64,000 bases of DNA from Selaginella moellendorffii (lineage: Eukaryota; Streptophyta; Lycopodiopsida; Selaginellales; Selaginellaceae). How positions within the stretch are numbered: the first letter of the stretch is position 1; the number at the start of each line of letters is the position of its first letter. Shown piece after piece: positions 9,888 to 20,500 of this stretch. The notes below the pieces were generated by a model. The model was given only the letters and a program-made list of their open reading frames with translations, was not told the DNA's origin and did not search any database. The stretch covers positions 757,571 through 821,570 of the forward strand of contig NW_003314309.1 of NCBI RefSeq assembly GCF_000143415.4, written 5' to 3'. The translations under genes were made by a program, and so were the position numbers.

Positions 9888-12408
9888 TTAGAGAGTGATC
9901 ACCCAGCTGGGCGCATCACTTCGGCACCCAGCCAGCGTCCTGTACGCATACAACTTCTCAACCGGCTCGCTGCAATCCATGACAAGCTCCCCGCCACCTT
10001 TCTCGCCACCTTCGCCACCTTCAGCGTCACCTTGCTCGCGGATCACCTCGACGTTGAGCCTGGGCATCGCCCCCGCCAGCCAGCCGCAGCCGGCGAGGCT
10101 CACCCTGCAAGCCGACATCCACAAGAACCTCATGGACTCGTACTGGTGAAGCCCGGCTAGCAGCGCCGAGTCTCCGAACGGGCTGTCGCGGATCTCCAGC
10201 TTCCGGAGCCTCGGGCAGCCGCTGAGTACGTGCTGCATGGCCGCGTCCGACTCCCCGGCGAAGGCCACCGAGAGCGTCTCCAGCTTCTTGGCGTAGTGGC
10301 CGATGTACTCGAAAGCCCTGTCCGAGAGCCAGCCCGAGACGGCGAGGCGCGACAAGTTCTTGCAGTTCTTGACGATGGCGCCGAAGCCTTCGTCCATGGT
10401 CTCGCCGGTGATGTAGTCGCGCTGCCGGGGGGTGATGATGCACAGGCGGAAGCGAGTGAGCATCGGGCAATTGGTGGCGACGGTCTCGATGGCCTGGTTC
10501 GTGCACTGCTTGCAGAAGTAGAGCACGGAGGAGAGGTTTGGACAGCCCTGCGAGACGGCCACCAGACCGGCCTCGGTCACCGAGCCCTGGCCACCGTGAT
10601 CGGTCGGGAAGACGCGGAGTTCCACCAGGTTCTTGCAGGTCTCGCCCACGGTTTGCAAGCCCCGGTCCTCGACGGAATCCAGAACCTGTCACACAAAAGT
10701 CTAGTTATGAGTTTTCGGAATGGGATGATAGGAAGCTTGGAAACTTTGTAAAAAATGAATTGTGACAAAGTTCCTGGTAAGAAGAGTCAAGGATAGGTGA
10801 TACTGGTGGTAAGAAGCTTGCAAACTTTGTCAAGGATGAAGCATGGAAACTTAGTGGTAAGAAGATTAGAAGCTTTGTCAAAGAGGGAAGCTTGAAAACT
10901 TGTAATACCGTGCAAACTTTGTCAAGAATGAAGCGTGGAAACTTAGTGTGGTAAGAAGATTGGAAACTTTGTCAAGGAGAGGAGCTTGAGAATGGCATTG
11001 GCAACTTTGTCTTGGCGAGCAGCTTGGTAGAAGGAAGCTCGGAAGCTCCTGGAGGGAGGGTGTGTTTCAGGCTTGGAAGAGAGAAGCTTACCCAGAGAGT
11101 CTCGAGCTTGGGACAGCGCTGGATGAGCTTGGCAAACTCGGTGGCCCGGATGGTGGCGTAGCTCAAGTTGAGCGACAGGAGGTTCTGCGCCAGGGGATAG
11201 ATCAGCGGGATGAAGATCGGCTCCACCATCCAGAAGCCCGAGAGGTGGCGGAGATCCTTGCAGTTTGAGAGCGCGGTGCGGAGCTCCACGTACTGCGACC
11301 AGTTTTGCATCTGCGAGTAAGTCCCGGTGCCGAGATCGGTGAGCTGCGGGGCCTTGACGAGGAGGCGCAGGAGCTGCTCCAGAGTGACGCCTTTGTTGAG
11401 GTTGAGCTTCTTGAGGGAGCGGCAGCGCGAGACGAGCTTCTCCAGGCACTCAAAGTTGACATCGCTCTCCAGGCACGAGAAGTTTAGAGTGACGAGCGTG
11501 TTGCAGCTCTCCGGGAAATAGCTTAGCCACTCTCCACCGCGGTCGTCTACCAGGCACTCCTGGAGGTCTAGCTCTTGCAAGTACCTGCGAGTATGACGAG
11601 CATAGCGGTCAGCAACCACCACCAAAGCTAGCTGGCCGCTCAATCCTACGAAGTTCGAGAGCTCTACAGCTGAAAACTCGCTCGCTAGCCGTGCTAGAGA
11701 CGTGCACGACTGTCAAACAATGATCTCTTGAGAGACTTCTCAAAAAGAAAGAAGAAATGACTGTAAACTGATGATCTCTCGAAAAAGTTCTCACAAAGAA
11801 AGAATGAAACGAAGAGCTAGAGAGAGAAGAAGCTTGAGTTACCTGCAGTGGCTGGTGATGGCTGCAATGCCCTCGGTGCTAAAACCATCGCAGTTGACGA
11901 GGTTGAGAGCTCGAAAGTTTGGCAGCAACTGCGAGATCATGAAGAGGCTCTCGTCCGACACGGTCATGCGCTTGAGCCTGAGCGCTTCCAGCCACGGGTA
12001 GCTCTCCACGATGACGGGCATCCAGGGGTGGAAGAAGGCCCCCCAGTTTGGAGGAACCAAGCTAAAGTCGGCGAAGCGAGGCTTCCCCTTGAGAGTCATC
12101 GACTTGAGCCGTGGAAACCTCCGGGTGAGAATGTCTGGAGAAACCGCGTAGCAATTCCCGATGAACACTGCTTCTCGGTTCCACCCCTCGGCCTTGTACC
12201 ACGCCTTGCAAACCACGGACACGGCGTTTCGATCCTTGTGTCCCGTGACGAACTTTAAGACGTTTTCCAAGACTTCGTCTGGGAAAGTTGTAAGCCTCCC
12301 TTCTTCCTCGTCCTCCTCTTTCTCTTGTTCGAGCTCCATGAAACTATCCTTGTGCAACACTACCTCGTCTTCCCTGATCATCTCCTTCTCCCCTCTCGAT
12401 CGACGCAA
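9888..12408 (-). CDS. AFB5: TIR1/AFB auxin receptor F-box protein, AFB4/5 clade
   Basis: Three exons, 11843-12408, 11092-11584 and 9888-10685, give 618 residues, the length of Arabidopsis AFB5. An acidic N-terminal extension typical of AFB4/5 is followed by an F-box (FPDEVLENVLKFVTGHKDR) and leucine-rich repeats. Clade-marking stretches are LKGKPRFADF, LRLKRMTVSDESL, CDGFSTEGIAAI, APQLTDLGTG and the end DAPSWVITL. Residues known in TIR1 to hold auxin are present: the Arg in TRFRLCII and the Ser in LAVSGWLSD, plus the Phe in KPRFADF. Known role: substrate receptor of SCF-TIR1/AFB, binding auxin and Aux/IAA degrons in the nucleus; AFB4/5 also senses picolinate auxins. The C-terminus has an extra GEGG-type loop before the last conserved block. 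The 3' end is tail-to-head with the small charged gene. Upstream, a long pyrimidine-rich leader with an intron is likely. Confidence 0.95.
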
Positions 12409-13814
12409 ACTTAGTAGCGACTACCACTTGTGTGAATATAACTCCAATTCTTCTTCGAGCACCTACACAGCAAAGACAGTTGCTGGTGTCAGTTCCTTTC
12501 CCCTCCCCACGGACGAAGGATGATTCCTCTCACAACTTTGCAGGCAAAAGAGAGCGAGCGTTTTTAAGTCCCTCCGGAATGAACAAGCACAAAAGAAGGA
12601 GAAAAAAAGGAAGAACAAAATAAAACAACTTTAAAGAAGAATTCCAAGTCGCACACACACTTCATTCCACAGTGAGTGAGAGTACCTCTTCCGGAAGAAA
12701 TAAGTGAGAGAGGGAGAAGGAAAAAAAGGGATGCATGGCCAAGAGGTTGGAGTGAACAAGACAATGCCACGACTCTCCCGTGAAGGGCCACCGAGGAACA
12801 ATCAAGAGGGAGGAGACGTGGATAAGAAACTACGAGCAGCTATGGAGGAGCAACAGGGCAGTACAAGTCTAGAAATCCAAAGCAGAAAAAGCAAGCACGC
12901 ACCAGCCAGCCAGCCAGCAAAGAAAAACGCAAAGAACAAGAGCACCAAAACAAGCAGCGAGCGTGCACTAGTACCACAGCGATGGTGTCTTTAGGCAAAG
13001 GGAAATCAAAGGTAAAATAAATAGCAAGGCTGAGGATGACAGACCAGCAAAAAGAACTCGCGGGAAAGACGAGAGAAAACGAGAAATCGGGCGATGAGAT
13101 CAATCAGAGAGCCGTGCTGACCGCTTGGTGAAAATTGAAACCACTCTCAGAATTCAAGGGTGGTAGTAAAGAAAAACAATTAAAAAAGAAAAAAGAAGAA
13201 GAAGACTACGAGGAAAAAACACCAAAAGCAAAAGCTGTAAAAATCAAGAGACGATTCTTTCGGCTCTCACTCGCTCAAGCTTTGCGTTGGATTTCCACGC
13301 ACAGAGACAAGCAATCAAAGCGGTGGAGACAATAGACTTTTCCCTCGCTCATTGTCAGCCCTGTTGATACTGATGTGACCAAATATCTCTCACGTCTTCT
13401 AGCCCCCACTCTTTGAGCAAGCACGCAAAAAAAGAAGGAAAAAAAGAGAAGAAAAAGAGAAACGCCATGTTCTTCAGTCGCAACTCTCAAAACCCAAGAA
13501 AAACAAAACCAAAACCAAACCCATCCGATACCAGGGAGGAGAAGTCTTACCTCTTCAAGGACGGACAAATGCCACGGCTGGGCATTTTGCTGTTGGGCAG
13601 CCAGTACAGAGTGAAAAAGCTTCGTGTCACTGGAATGGGGGTCCAGCATCGCGCTTGTTCCTTCGCTTTGTAGCCTCTTTTACCACCACCATGGCCTTCA
13701 ATCCCGGGAACCCAACACGGATAAGATGAATCGGCCGCGAACCCACATCTCAGATTTGCGAGGAGGCAGCCTGTGCTTTCGATTCTTCCCTTGACACAGA
13801 CTAGGGGAGAGGAG

Positions 13815-13855
<41 letters not shown>

Positions 13856-13860
13856 CAAAG
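12409..13860 (-). promoter_or_regulatory. Probable spliced 5' leader of the AFB gene
   Basis: A strong donor (AAGAG|GTAAGAC) lies at 13,550 on the minus strand, and an acceptor (GTGTAG|G) lies at 12,463, 55 bases upstream of the start codon. That implies a leader intron of about 1.09 kb. The putative first exon includes a long CT tract (the GA microsatellite read on the minus strand), a common feature of plant 5' UTRs. This is inference; transcript data would settle it. No ORF in the region looks protein-coding. Confidence 0.45.
13815..13852. repeat. (GA)n microsatellite
   Basis: About 19 AG units; on the AFB coding strand this is a CT tract in the probable leader exon. Confidence 0.95.
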
Positions 13861-13962
13861 GGGAAAAGGAAGATAAAATGCTGCCCCCCAGAAATGTGTA
13901 AACTAAAGGCCCAGGAAAGGAAACATTGTATAAAATTTATATATGTGAGATACTTTGGCTGG

Positions 13963-13993
<31 letters not shown>

Positions 13994-16931
13994 CCTTTGT
14001 CTTGCTGGTTGTTTGCTTGGCTTGCTCTCCTATGGTCTCAAAGACATTGGGCTACTAAAACTAATCATTCATGTCAGCTCCTACTAGAGAGAAAAGGAGG
14101 AGGAACACAAATATTTTGTGGAGATGGCCCATGAGATTTTGGAGATGTACAGCTGCCTACTTGTTGGTTTGGTGCTGGCTCTTCTGTTCCCAGTTGAAAC
14201 AACCAGACCGGGTTAGTGGAGAGAGAGCATAAACAAAACAAGCTTTTGGTTTTAACTTGCTCTCATGTTGGCTTTGTCCTAAGTGGGCTGCTTTGCTTAT
14301 ATCTGTAACAAAGAATGTGTAAGTGAGTAGTAGTGATTACAGGAGGAAGGTGTGGAATCAAAACAGATTGAGAAGGGCTTTTGTCAGAGGAATCCCAGGA
14401 GAAGACTGGTTCTTCCCCCTAATAAATAATGTTAGAGAGAGAGAGGATAGAGGTCATCTTTCGAGATAGAGAGAGAAAAAAAGAGGAATAGAGAAATGAT
14501 GCCTTGCCAGATCCATCCAGTGCCTGCCCTGCCCCGTTTGGGGGCTATAACATGGAGTTTTTGATCATTTTCCAGGCCCAAACAAACAAAGCTCTGCTCA
14601 CCAGCCAGGGAATGCAGAGACCCAACTCTTTTGTGTGTGAGAGAGACTCTGTGCATGAGAGGGAGAGTTTGTGTGTAAACACCAAGGGGGACTGATTGCT
14701 TCCCCAAAGCTTCCAGTTTCAAAGTGTTTGTTAAGATTTTGGTGGGAATATCTTTCTCCTCTCTTTTGCTTGTTTCTAGGAGGAGAGGAGAGCTCAGAAG
14801 AGGTTGCTTCAGAATCTTTGACCAGCTAGGAAGAATAAATTTCTGCACCCAGAGGCCATAAACTGATGACTCTCCTCTCCCAATGTCATTTGCACTCCAA
14901 GGCCAGCCAAGAGGGATGAAAGAACAAGGATGAAGGAGGGAAAGATCTCAGCTCTTTGTGTCTGTCAGTACCTCCTACCTAGGTACAGCCAAAGGGCAAG
15001 ATTGCAATTGCCAAATGCCAGCCCACAAGAGAGATGAGGTGATGCATATATTTCTCAAGAAATAAATTTGGTTTTTTTTTCTTTATGAGTGAATAGGGGC
15101 CACTTTTCTGGAGCCGGCCTGCCTCTGCTGCACTTCTGCCCTGCCTTTTCTCTGCTGCACACAAGTCCCAGGAAGAGGCATTTGTGGTGCTGGTTATTTG
15201 TTAGGTGGTGTCTTGGCTTGGACCATGATTTCAGTTATTCTATCAACTAATTTTGTTTAGTGTCAAATTGGCTAACATTTTCCTCTTCCACTTTACAGAC
15301 AGGAGATTGCACAAATGATGAAACTAATTTTTACGAATCATTCTGTGGATCATGGGCAGACAAGGATACTTTTGTATTGTTTGCTGGTTTGCAGTTTTCT
15401 GTTCTGGATTTCACGGATAAACAAGAAATCTAGCAAAGTAAGCACATGAATATTGGCAGATACTTGAAGCTATGGACTTTCATAAAAGAAAAATATAAAA
15501 TATAAATGTGTTGAAGTGGACAGTATATGTTTTGATTCTATAAAATTTATAAACCAAAGTGTATGGTCTAGTGGTTTATATCTCTTTCAGATATTATTGT
15601 AATTTACACTATAGTTTTTGTAGGCTCTAGGTTGTTAAATTTATCAATGATTATTTTATTAGATAATGATGCAACTTTTTTATTGGAGCTTTTCAAAAAG
15701 TATACACAGAAAGAAAGTCTTGGAGCTCAAATATTCTTTGACTTTTAGTTTAAGAATTACAAATAGAAAATAGAGGATGAGGGCTTGGGGACAATCGGTG
15801 TAGAGTGATGCAATTGTACAGACTAGCTAGCTCACAACGCAAGAAGATTATTTTCGTAGCCACTTTTGATACGCATTCTACCAGGTCAAACAGGCCAACC
15901 TTATCTACTTCGTGTTCCCGAGTTTTTCCGTTTTCTTTTATCTCCTTGAAGTGCTCACTAAAAAGATGGCTATAGGTGATGCTTCCTTGCTCCTTTGTTT
16001 GTTTGCTAGTTTGTTTCTATGGTACCTCTTAAAGCTAAAGGTCGGTGGTCTCATTTTTTATGCTCGTTGTGGGCCAGTGTGCCTCTGTTGCATATGTTAT
16101 ATATATGTTGTAGAGTGGATGTGATGTTATTGTGTTGTGGTATGTGCGTTTACACTCTTAAAAATGTAGTATTCCTATGGTGGAAAGATCTTGTACCTCA
16201 TTGTAACTTTCTTCTCTCCTTCTTTCTAGATGGTGTCTCTCCACCTTCTGGGCAAGAGATGTCATTGTCGTGTGAAATTGTTGGGAACTTAAGGATTGAA
16301 ATCCAAGGCCTCAAGCATTGAAGAAAAAGAAGGGGAGAAGCGTATAAAGGAGTAACACTCTCTTATACTTGCATGCGCAGTATGATTCTTTGTCTCGCTC
16401 TTTCCGAGCAGTCCTATGTAATGCAGGCATGTCAAGCTTGTACACAAGCGCTCTAGGAGATGCAACAAGATCGTTTTCTTTGATATTCACGTCTTATTTC
16501 TTTCTCTTTCCTTACCTTTTTTCTTTTTTGTCATGGAGAAGCCAAAGAGCTCTCTTTGTTGGTTGGCTTGTTTGATTGAGAACTTTCAAGGCAGCGAAAG
16601 TCTTCACATGTTAAGATCCATTGAAGGAGTCCAGATGAGTTTGAAAGTTGGACGTTGAAGCCTCAGAAGCACATGGTTTTCTCCCTCTCTAGTGGAAAAA
16701 TCTCTGCAGTGAGTTTGGTGGTAAATCCATCCAAAAGTCCGTGGATAAGGCTGATTGCCAAACACCAGTTGGAGTATTTCTTTTCAGTTCATCCAGATAA
16801 TCTCATTTCATAGTTCATTCCAGACAATCTCAACATGAGGATTAAATTGGTGGTCAGGAGTTTTATTGTGAAACCCAAAATAAACAAACCAAACCTTGCA
16901 ACGCAACCTTATTCTAATGAACTAAATCACT
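13861..16931. other. Intergenic region without a recognisable gene
   Basis: Three kilobases of moderately AT-rich DNA between the AFB leader and the O-methyltransferase. All ORFs are short and none resembles a known protein. The 14.4-14.9 kb part is purine/pyrimidine patchy and could belong to an upstream promoter or an unannotated transcript. I see no tRNA or transposon ends. Confidence 0.6.
13963..13992. repeat. (CTTG)n microsatellite
   Basis: Seven to eight CTTG units in a row, followed by a degenerate continuation to about 14,025. Confidence 0.9.
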
Positions 16932-18050
16932 TTAGGTGCATTTGTAGGCTTCAATAACAACTTGCAGGTCATTGGAAGAGGTGAGACTCAAGCTTATATT
17001 CGCAAATCCCTCTGAAGCTAGCAGTTCGTTCCATTCGTTTTCACTCCTCTCTTTTCCTCCAATTGCAGCTAGCATGAGAACGTCCATGTCAACTGGCCTT
17101 TTCTCGGCTGGGTCTAACACCTCCTCCACAACAACAAGCTTCCCATTTTCCGGAAGTGCCTTGTAGCAGTTTTGAAGAATTCGCTTGCAGTTTTTGTCGT
17201 TCCAGTTGTGAAGAACAGCCTACAGATTAGACACAATCTAATTAGCTAAATTACAAATGCTTTAAGATTACAGTACCTTCATGAAAATAGCATCTCCAGA
17301 AGGAACACCTTTGAACATATCACCACCAACATGCTCAATTCCTGCATTCGGAAAACACGAGTTGCAAGAACCACGATAGGAGTCATTTTCGTTACCTGGA
17401 TATTGTGGAGCAGCCGCAACAACATCAGGAAGATCGAAGTTAATTCCCTTGAGATGTGGATAGTCTTGGACAATCTTGTGAACACAAGCGCCATGCCCGC
17501 CACCAACATCAACGATCACACCTTTGATACCCTCAAACGCTTTGCGAGCCTCCTTAATCGCAGCTCCCATGAAACGCTCAGACGTCTCCGAGATTGCCGC
17601 TCTAAACATCTTGCTGAAGCCCAAATTATGGCTTGCATACTGGTACAAGCTCTTGCCTTCATTTGCCACCTCAAACGCACTCTCATGGGATCCTCCAAGG
17701 GCGAGCTTGTGGATCTCCGAGTAGGAAGCCACCATTGGCTGAGACGTCTGGAGCATCACCATTGCGTGGATGTTCTTGGAGGAGACAAGGGTGGACGAGA
17801 GATTGTTGTGGCTGAAGAAACCGCTGGGATCCTCGCAAAAGATCTTGTTCCTCACTAGAGATTGTAGGATCCTCCGCACAACGTCCGGGTTGGGGTCACT
17901 GGGATTGATCTTTGCGGCGATTTGATTGTAGTGGAGCGGGGATTCACGACCCAGAATGTCTGGAATGCCCAAGCAGATGACCGCTTTGAGGAGAAATGGC
18001 GTGGTGATGGCGTTTGAGATGGAAGCCATTTCCAGATCATAGTCTTGCAT
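16932..18050 (-). CDS. SAM-dependent O-methyltransferase, plant COMT/type-I family
   Basis: Two exons, 17277-18050 and 16932-17219, give 353 residues, the normal size. The dimerisation/winged-helix part (TPFLLKAVICLGIPDIL, IAAKINPSDPNPDVVRRIL) precedes the Rossmann fold with SAM motif VIVDVGGGHGACVHKI and INFDLPDVVAAAP. The catalytic His lies in AVLHNWNDKNC directly after the exon junction, and the supporting acidic residues in KLVVVEEVLDP. These enzymes methylate phenolic hydroxyls (caffeate, flavonoids and similar); the substrate cannot be inferred. The Met at 18,050 is chosen because homologues start about there and a TATA run (18,096-18,105) sits just upstream. The frame stays open to 18,407 but that part overlaps the divergent PPR gene and has no family similarity. 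Confidence 0.92.
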
Positions 18051-18274
18051 GCTTGAAAATCTTGTGATATAGGAAGTGCTGGAACCAAATGCATGATATA
18101 TATATGCTCCATGAATGTCCTTCGCCACAGCGTCAGCATTGTTGAAATCTTTAACGAAGTTTCCACAAGTTTTTGACTTGGCATTGTAAAAGTTTGGTAG
18201 ATTTAAAACGTAGGCACTGACTTCCTTTCCAAAGTATTGAATGGTATCATCGAGGAAAAAAAGCTCTCGGCTTC
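18051..18274. promoter_or_regulatory. Short shared promoter between O-methyltransferase and PPR gene
   Basis: Only 224 bases separate the two divergent start codons. GATATATATATGC at 18,095-18,106 is a good TATA box for the minus-strand O-methyltransferase, implying a leader of roughly 20 nt. No equally clear TATA box is visible for the PPR gene. Confidence 0.6.
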
Positions 18275-20314
18275 GTGATGCAAAAATTCCAGAAATCGTC
18301 TTGTCACAGTAGAGATACTTGCGCTGCAATCGCTCACGAGAATCACTGGGGCAAAAACTCCGCCAAAATTTCCAATGCGGAGCTAAAGCTGAAGCAGCTT
18401 GTGGCAAAAACTCTTGGCTCCCATCCCGTCACCCGAGTCTCGTACGGAAGCCTTCTCCAGGCGTGCGGCGAGGCAAAGATCCTGGCGTACGGAAGGGTCG
18501 TCCACGAGCACATGTCCGCCGCCAACATGGACACGGGCAGCATATTCCTGGGGAATCATCTCGTGCAAATGTACGGGAGGTGCGGCAGCGTGGACGAGGC
18601 CGCCGCAGCATTCGAGCGAATGGGCAGGAGGAACGTTGTCTCGTGGAGTTTCGTCATCGCGGCATTTACCCAGAACGGGCATCACGGCCGAGCAATGCGA
18701 TTCTTCCAAAGGATGCTCCAGGATGGATTCGAAGTGGACAGGATTCTGATTGTCACGGCTCTTGGGTCGTGCATGGATCTGAAAACCGGGAGAGAGATTC
18801 ACGAGCTCGCCCTCGAGTGTGGATATGGAAACGAGACGGTCGTGTGTACGGCGCTGCTGGGCATGTACAGCCGGTGCGAGAGCCTGGGCGATGTCGAGAC
18901 AGTGTTTCTTGGGCTCCAAGAGAAGGATGTTGTGTCCTGGAACGCGATGATCACGGCCTTTGTAGAACTCGGCAAGAAACAATCTGGAGTGAGCATAAAG
19001 GTGGTTTGGATGTTTCGAAGAATGCTGCTGGAAGGGATGAAGCCGAGCCGGGTGACATTCATATCCACTCTTGGAGCCGTGGAGAGCAAGGAAGAATGTG
19101 TGTGGCTTCATGAAATTATCCGACAGAGCGGGCAAGAGCACGACGAGTTTGTGGCAAACTCTCTCGTTACTGCGTATGGCAAGAAGAACAGCATTGTAAA
19201 TGCTCGACAAGCGTTTGATGCTGCTTCAGATGCCTGTGTTGGAACATGGAATGCTATGATCGCGGCATATGCCCATTGTGGGCATTTTGAAAAAGCTTTA
19301 GAGACCTTTATGTCTATGCTGGAAAGTACCATTAAGCCAGATCAGATCAGTTTTGTGAACGTCCTGGAGGCGATCACTGGGCCAGAACTTTTAAGAGATG
19401 GCGAGTTTATACACAAGAGTGTTGTAGAAAACGGGTTTGAGAACGATGGGATAATTGGCAGTGCTTTGCTTGGCATGTACTCGAGGTGTGAGAACTTAGA
19501 GAAAGCCGAGGAGGTTTTTGCCCAGATTGGACGGCCTTATCACAGTGTCATCGCATGGAACTCCATGCTTGCAACTTACACAGCGTTTGGGCGATGCAAA
19601 GAAGCCATCAAACTTTTCATGGACATGCAGCAAGACGGAAGCAAAGCTAGCGAGGCAACATTTGCAACGCTTCTCGCTGCCTGCGCGGGCGCATCCACTC
19701 TAGCTCAAGGCAAAATGGTGGTTTCGTGGATCAACGAATGGCTTATGAGCCACACAATCAGTGCCTGTAGCTATCTCGTAATCCAGAATGCGACGATCAA
19801 CATGTATGCAAAGTGTGGGAGCCTCGACCTCGCGCTCCAAACCTTCAATTCGATGCATCAGAGAGATGTGACATCGTGGAACTCCGTTTTGGGAACGCTT
19901 GCACGGCATGGCATAGGCAAGGAAGCAGTCATCTTTCTCAAGAGGATGCACTTGGAAGGTGTGAGACCGGATGATATCACGTACACTCTCGTTCTCACTG
20001 CTTGCAGCCACCATGGGCTCTTCAAAGATGGCCGAAAGTGTTACGAGTTTATGACCAAAGTTCATGGCTTGGAACCCACGCTTGTGCACTATGGGTGCAT
20101 GGTTGATCTTCTGGGACGCGGAGGCTGGCTGGACGAAGCCGAGGATCTGATAAGAGAAATGCCAATGCCGGCGGATTCAACAGTGTGGATGGCGTTGCTT
20201 GGGGCATCAAGAATGCATGGCGATCTTGCCCGCGCAAAGCTGGCAATGAAGCATGTCTGTGAGCTTGAGCCTGATAATCCATCACCTTACCTTCTCATGT
20301 CAAATATCTCTTAG
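18275..20314 (+). CDS. PLS-class pentatricopeptide repeat protein ending inside the E motif (no DYW)
   Basis: An intronless 679-residue protein of PLS-type PPR motifs (YGRCGSVDEAAAAFERM, NALLGMYSRCESL-like blocks, WNSVLGTLARHGIGKEA), with the usual final group HYGCMVDLLGRGGWLDEAE and WMALLGASRMHGDLARAK. It ends abruptly at PSPYLLMSNIS, which is the first half of an E motif, so E+ and DYW are missing. The downstream 90 bases before the next gene contain no in-frame continuation that resembles the DYW domain. Such E-only editing factors normally recruit a DYW partner; alternatively the 3' end was lost by deletion. RNA-binding in mitochondria or plastids is the family role. It shares a short promoter with the O-methyltransferase. 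Confidence 0.93.
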   Translation: MMQKFQKSSCHSRDTCAAIAHENHWGKNSAKISNAELKLKQLVAKTLGSHPVTRVSYGSLLQACGEAKILAYGRVVHEHMSAANMDTGSIFLGNHLVQMYGRCGSVDEAAAAFERMGRRNVVSWSFVIAAFTQNGHHGRAMRFFQRMLQDGFEVDRILIVTALGSCMDLKTGREIHELALECGYGNETVVCTALLGMYSRCESLGDVETVFLGLQEKDVVSWNAMITAFVELGKKQSGVSIKVVWMFRRMLLEGMKPSRVTFISTLGAVESKEECVWLHEIIRQSGQEHDEFVANSLVTAYGKKNSIVNARQAFDAASDACVGTWNAMIAAYAHCGHFEKALETFMSMLESTIKPDQISFVNVLEAITGPELLRDGEFIHKSVVENGFENDGIIGSALLGMYSRCENLEKAEEVFAQIGRPYHSVIAWNSMLATYTAFGRCKEAIKLFMDMQQDGSKASEATFATLLAACAGASTLAQGKMVVSWINEWLMSHTISACSYLVIQNATINMYAKCGSLDLALQTFNSMHQRDVTSWNSVLGTLARHGIGKEAVIFLKRMHLEGVRPDDITYTLVLTACSHHGLFKDGRKCYEFMTKVHGLEPTLVHYGCMVDLLGRGGWLDEAEDLIREMPMPADSTVWMALLGASRMHGDLARAKLAMKHVCELEPDNPSPYLLMSNIS

Positions 20315-20500
20315 TTCTTGCGAGACCTGTATCCATACCTCATTTGTTTGAGCGCAACAATACGTCCAGTCTAATCTACAGTAACACCTCCTCTAAAATT
20401 TGGAGGATTGTGGATTAGCATCTTTGAAACCCATAGCCGGAAGTTGTCGTCACCCGGGAATCAACATATCGATGTCCTGTTCAAGATAGATCTTCTTCAT

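Noticed and set aside
14432-14848. 138-codon minus-strand ORF with a possible hydrophobic tail
   Set aside because: Low-complexity translation of CT-rich DNA; no family features.
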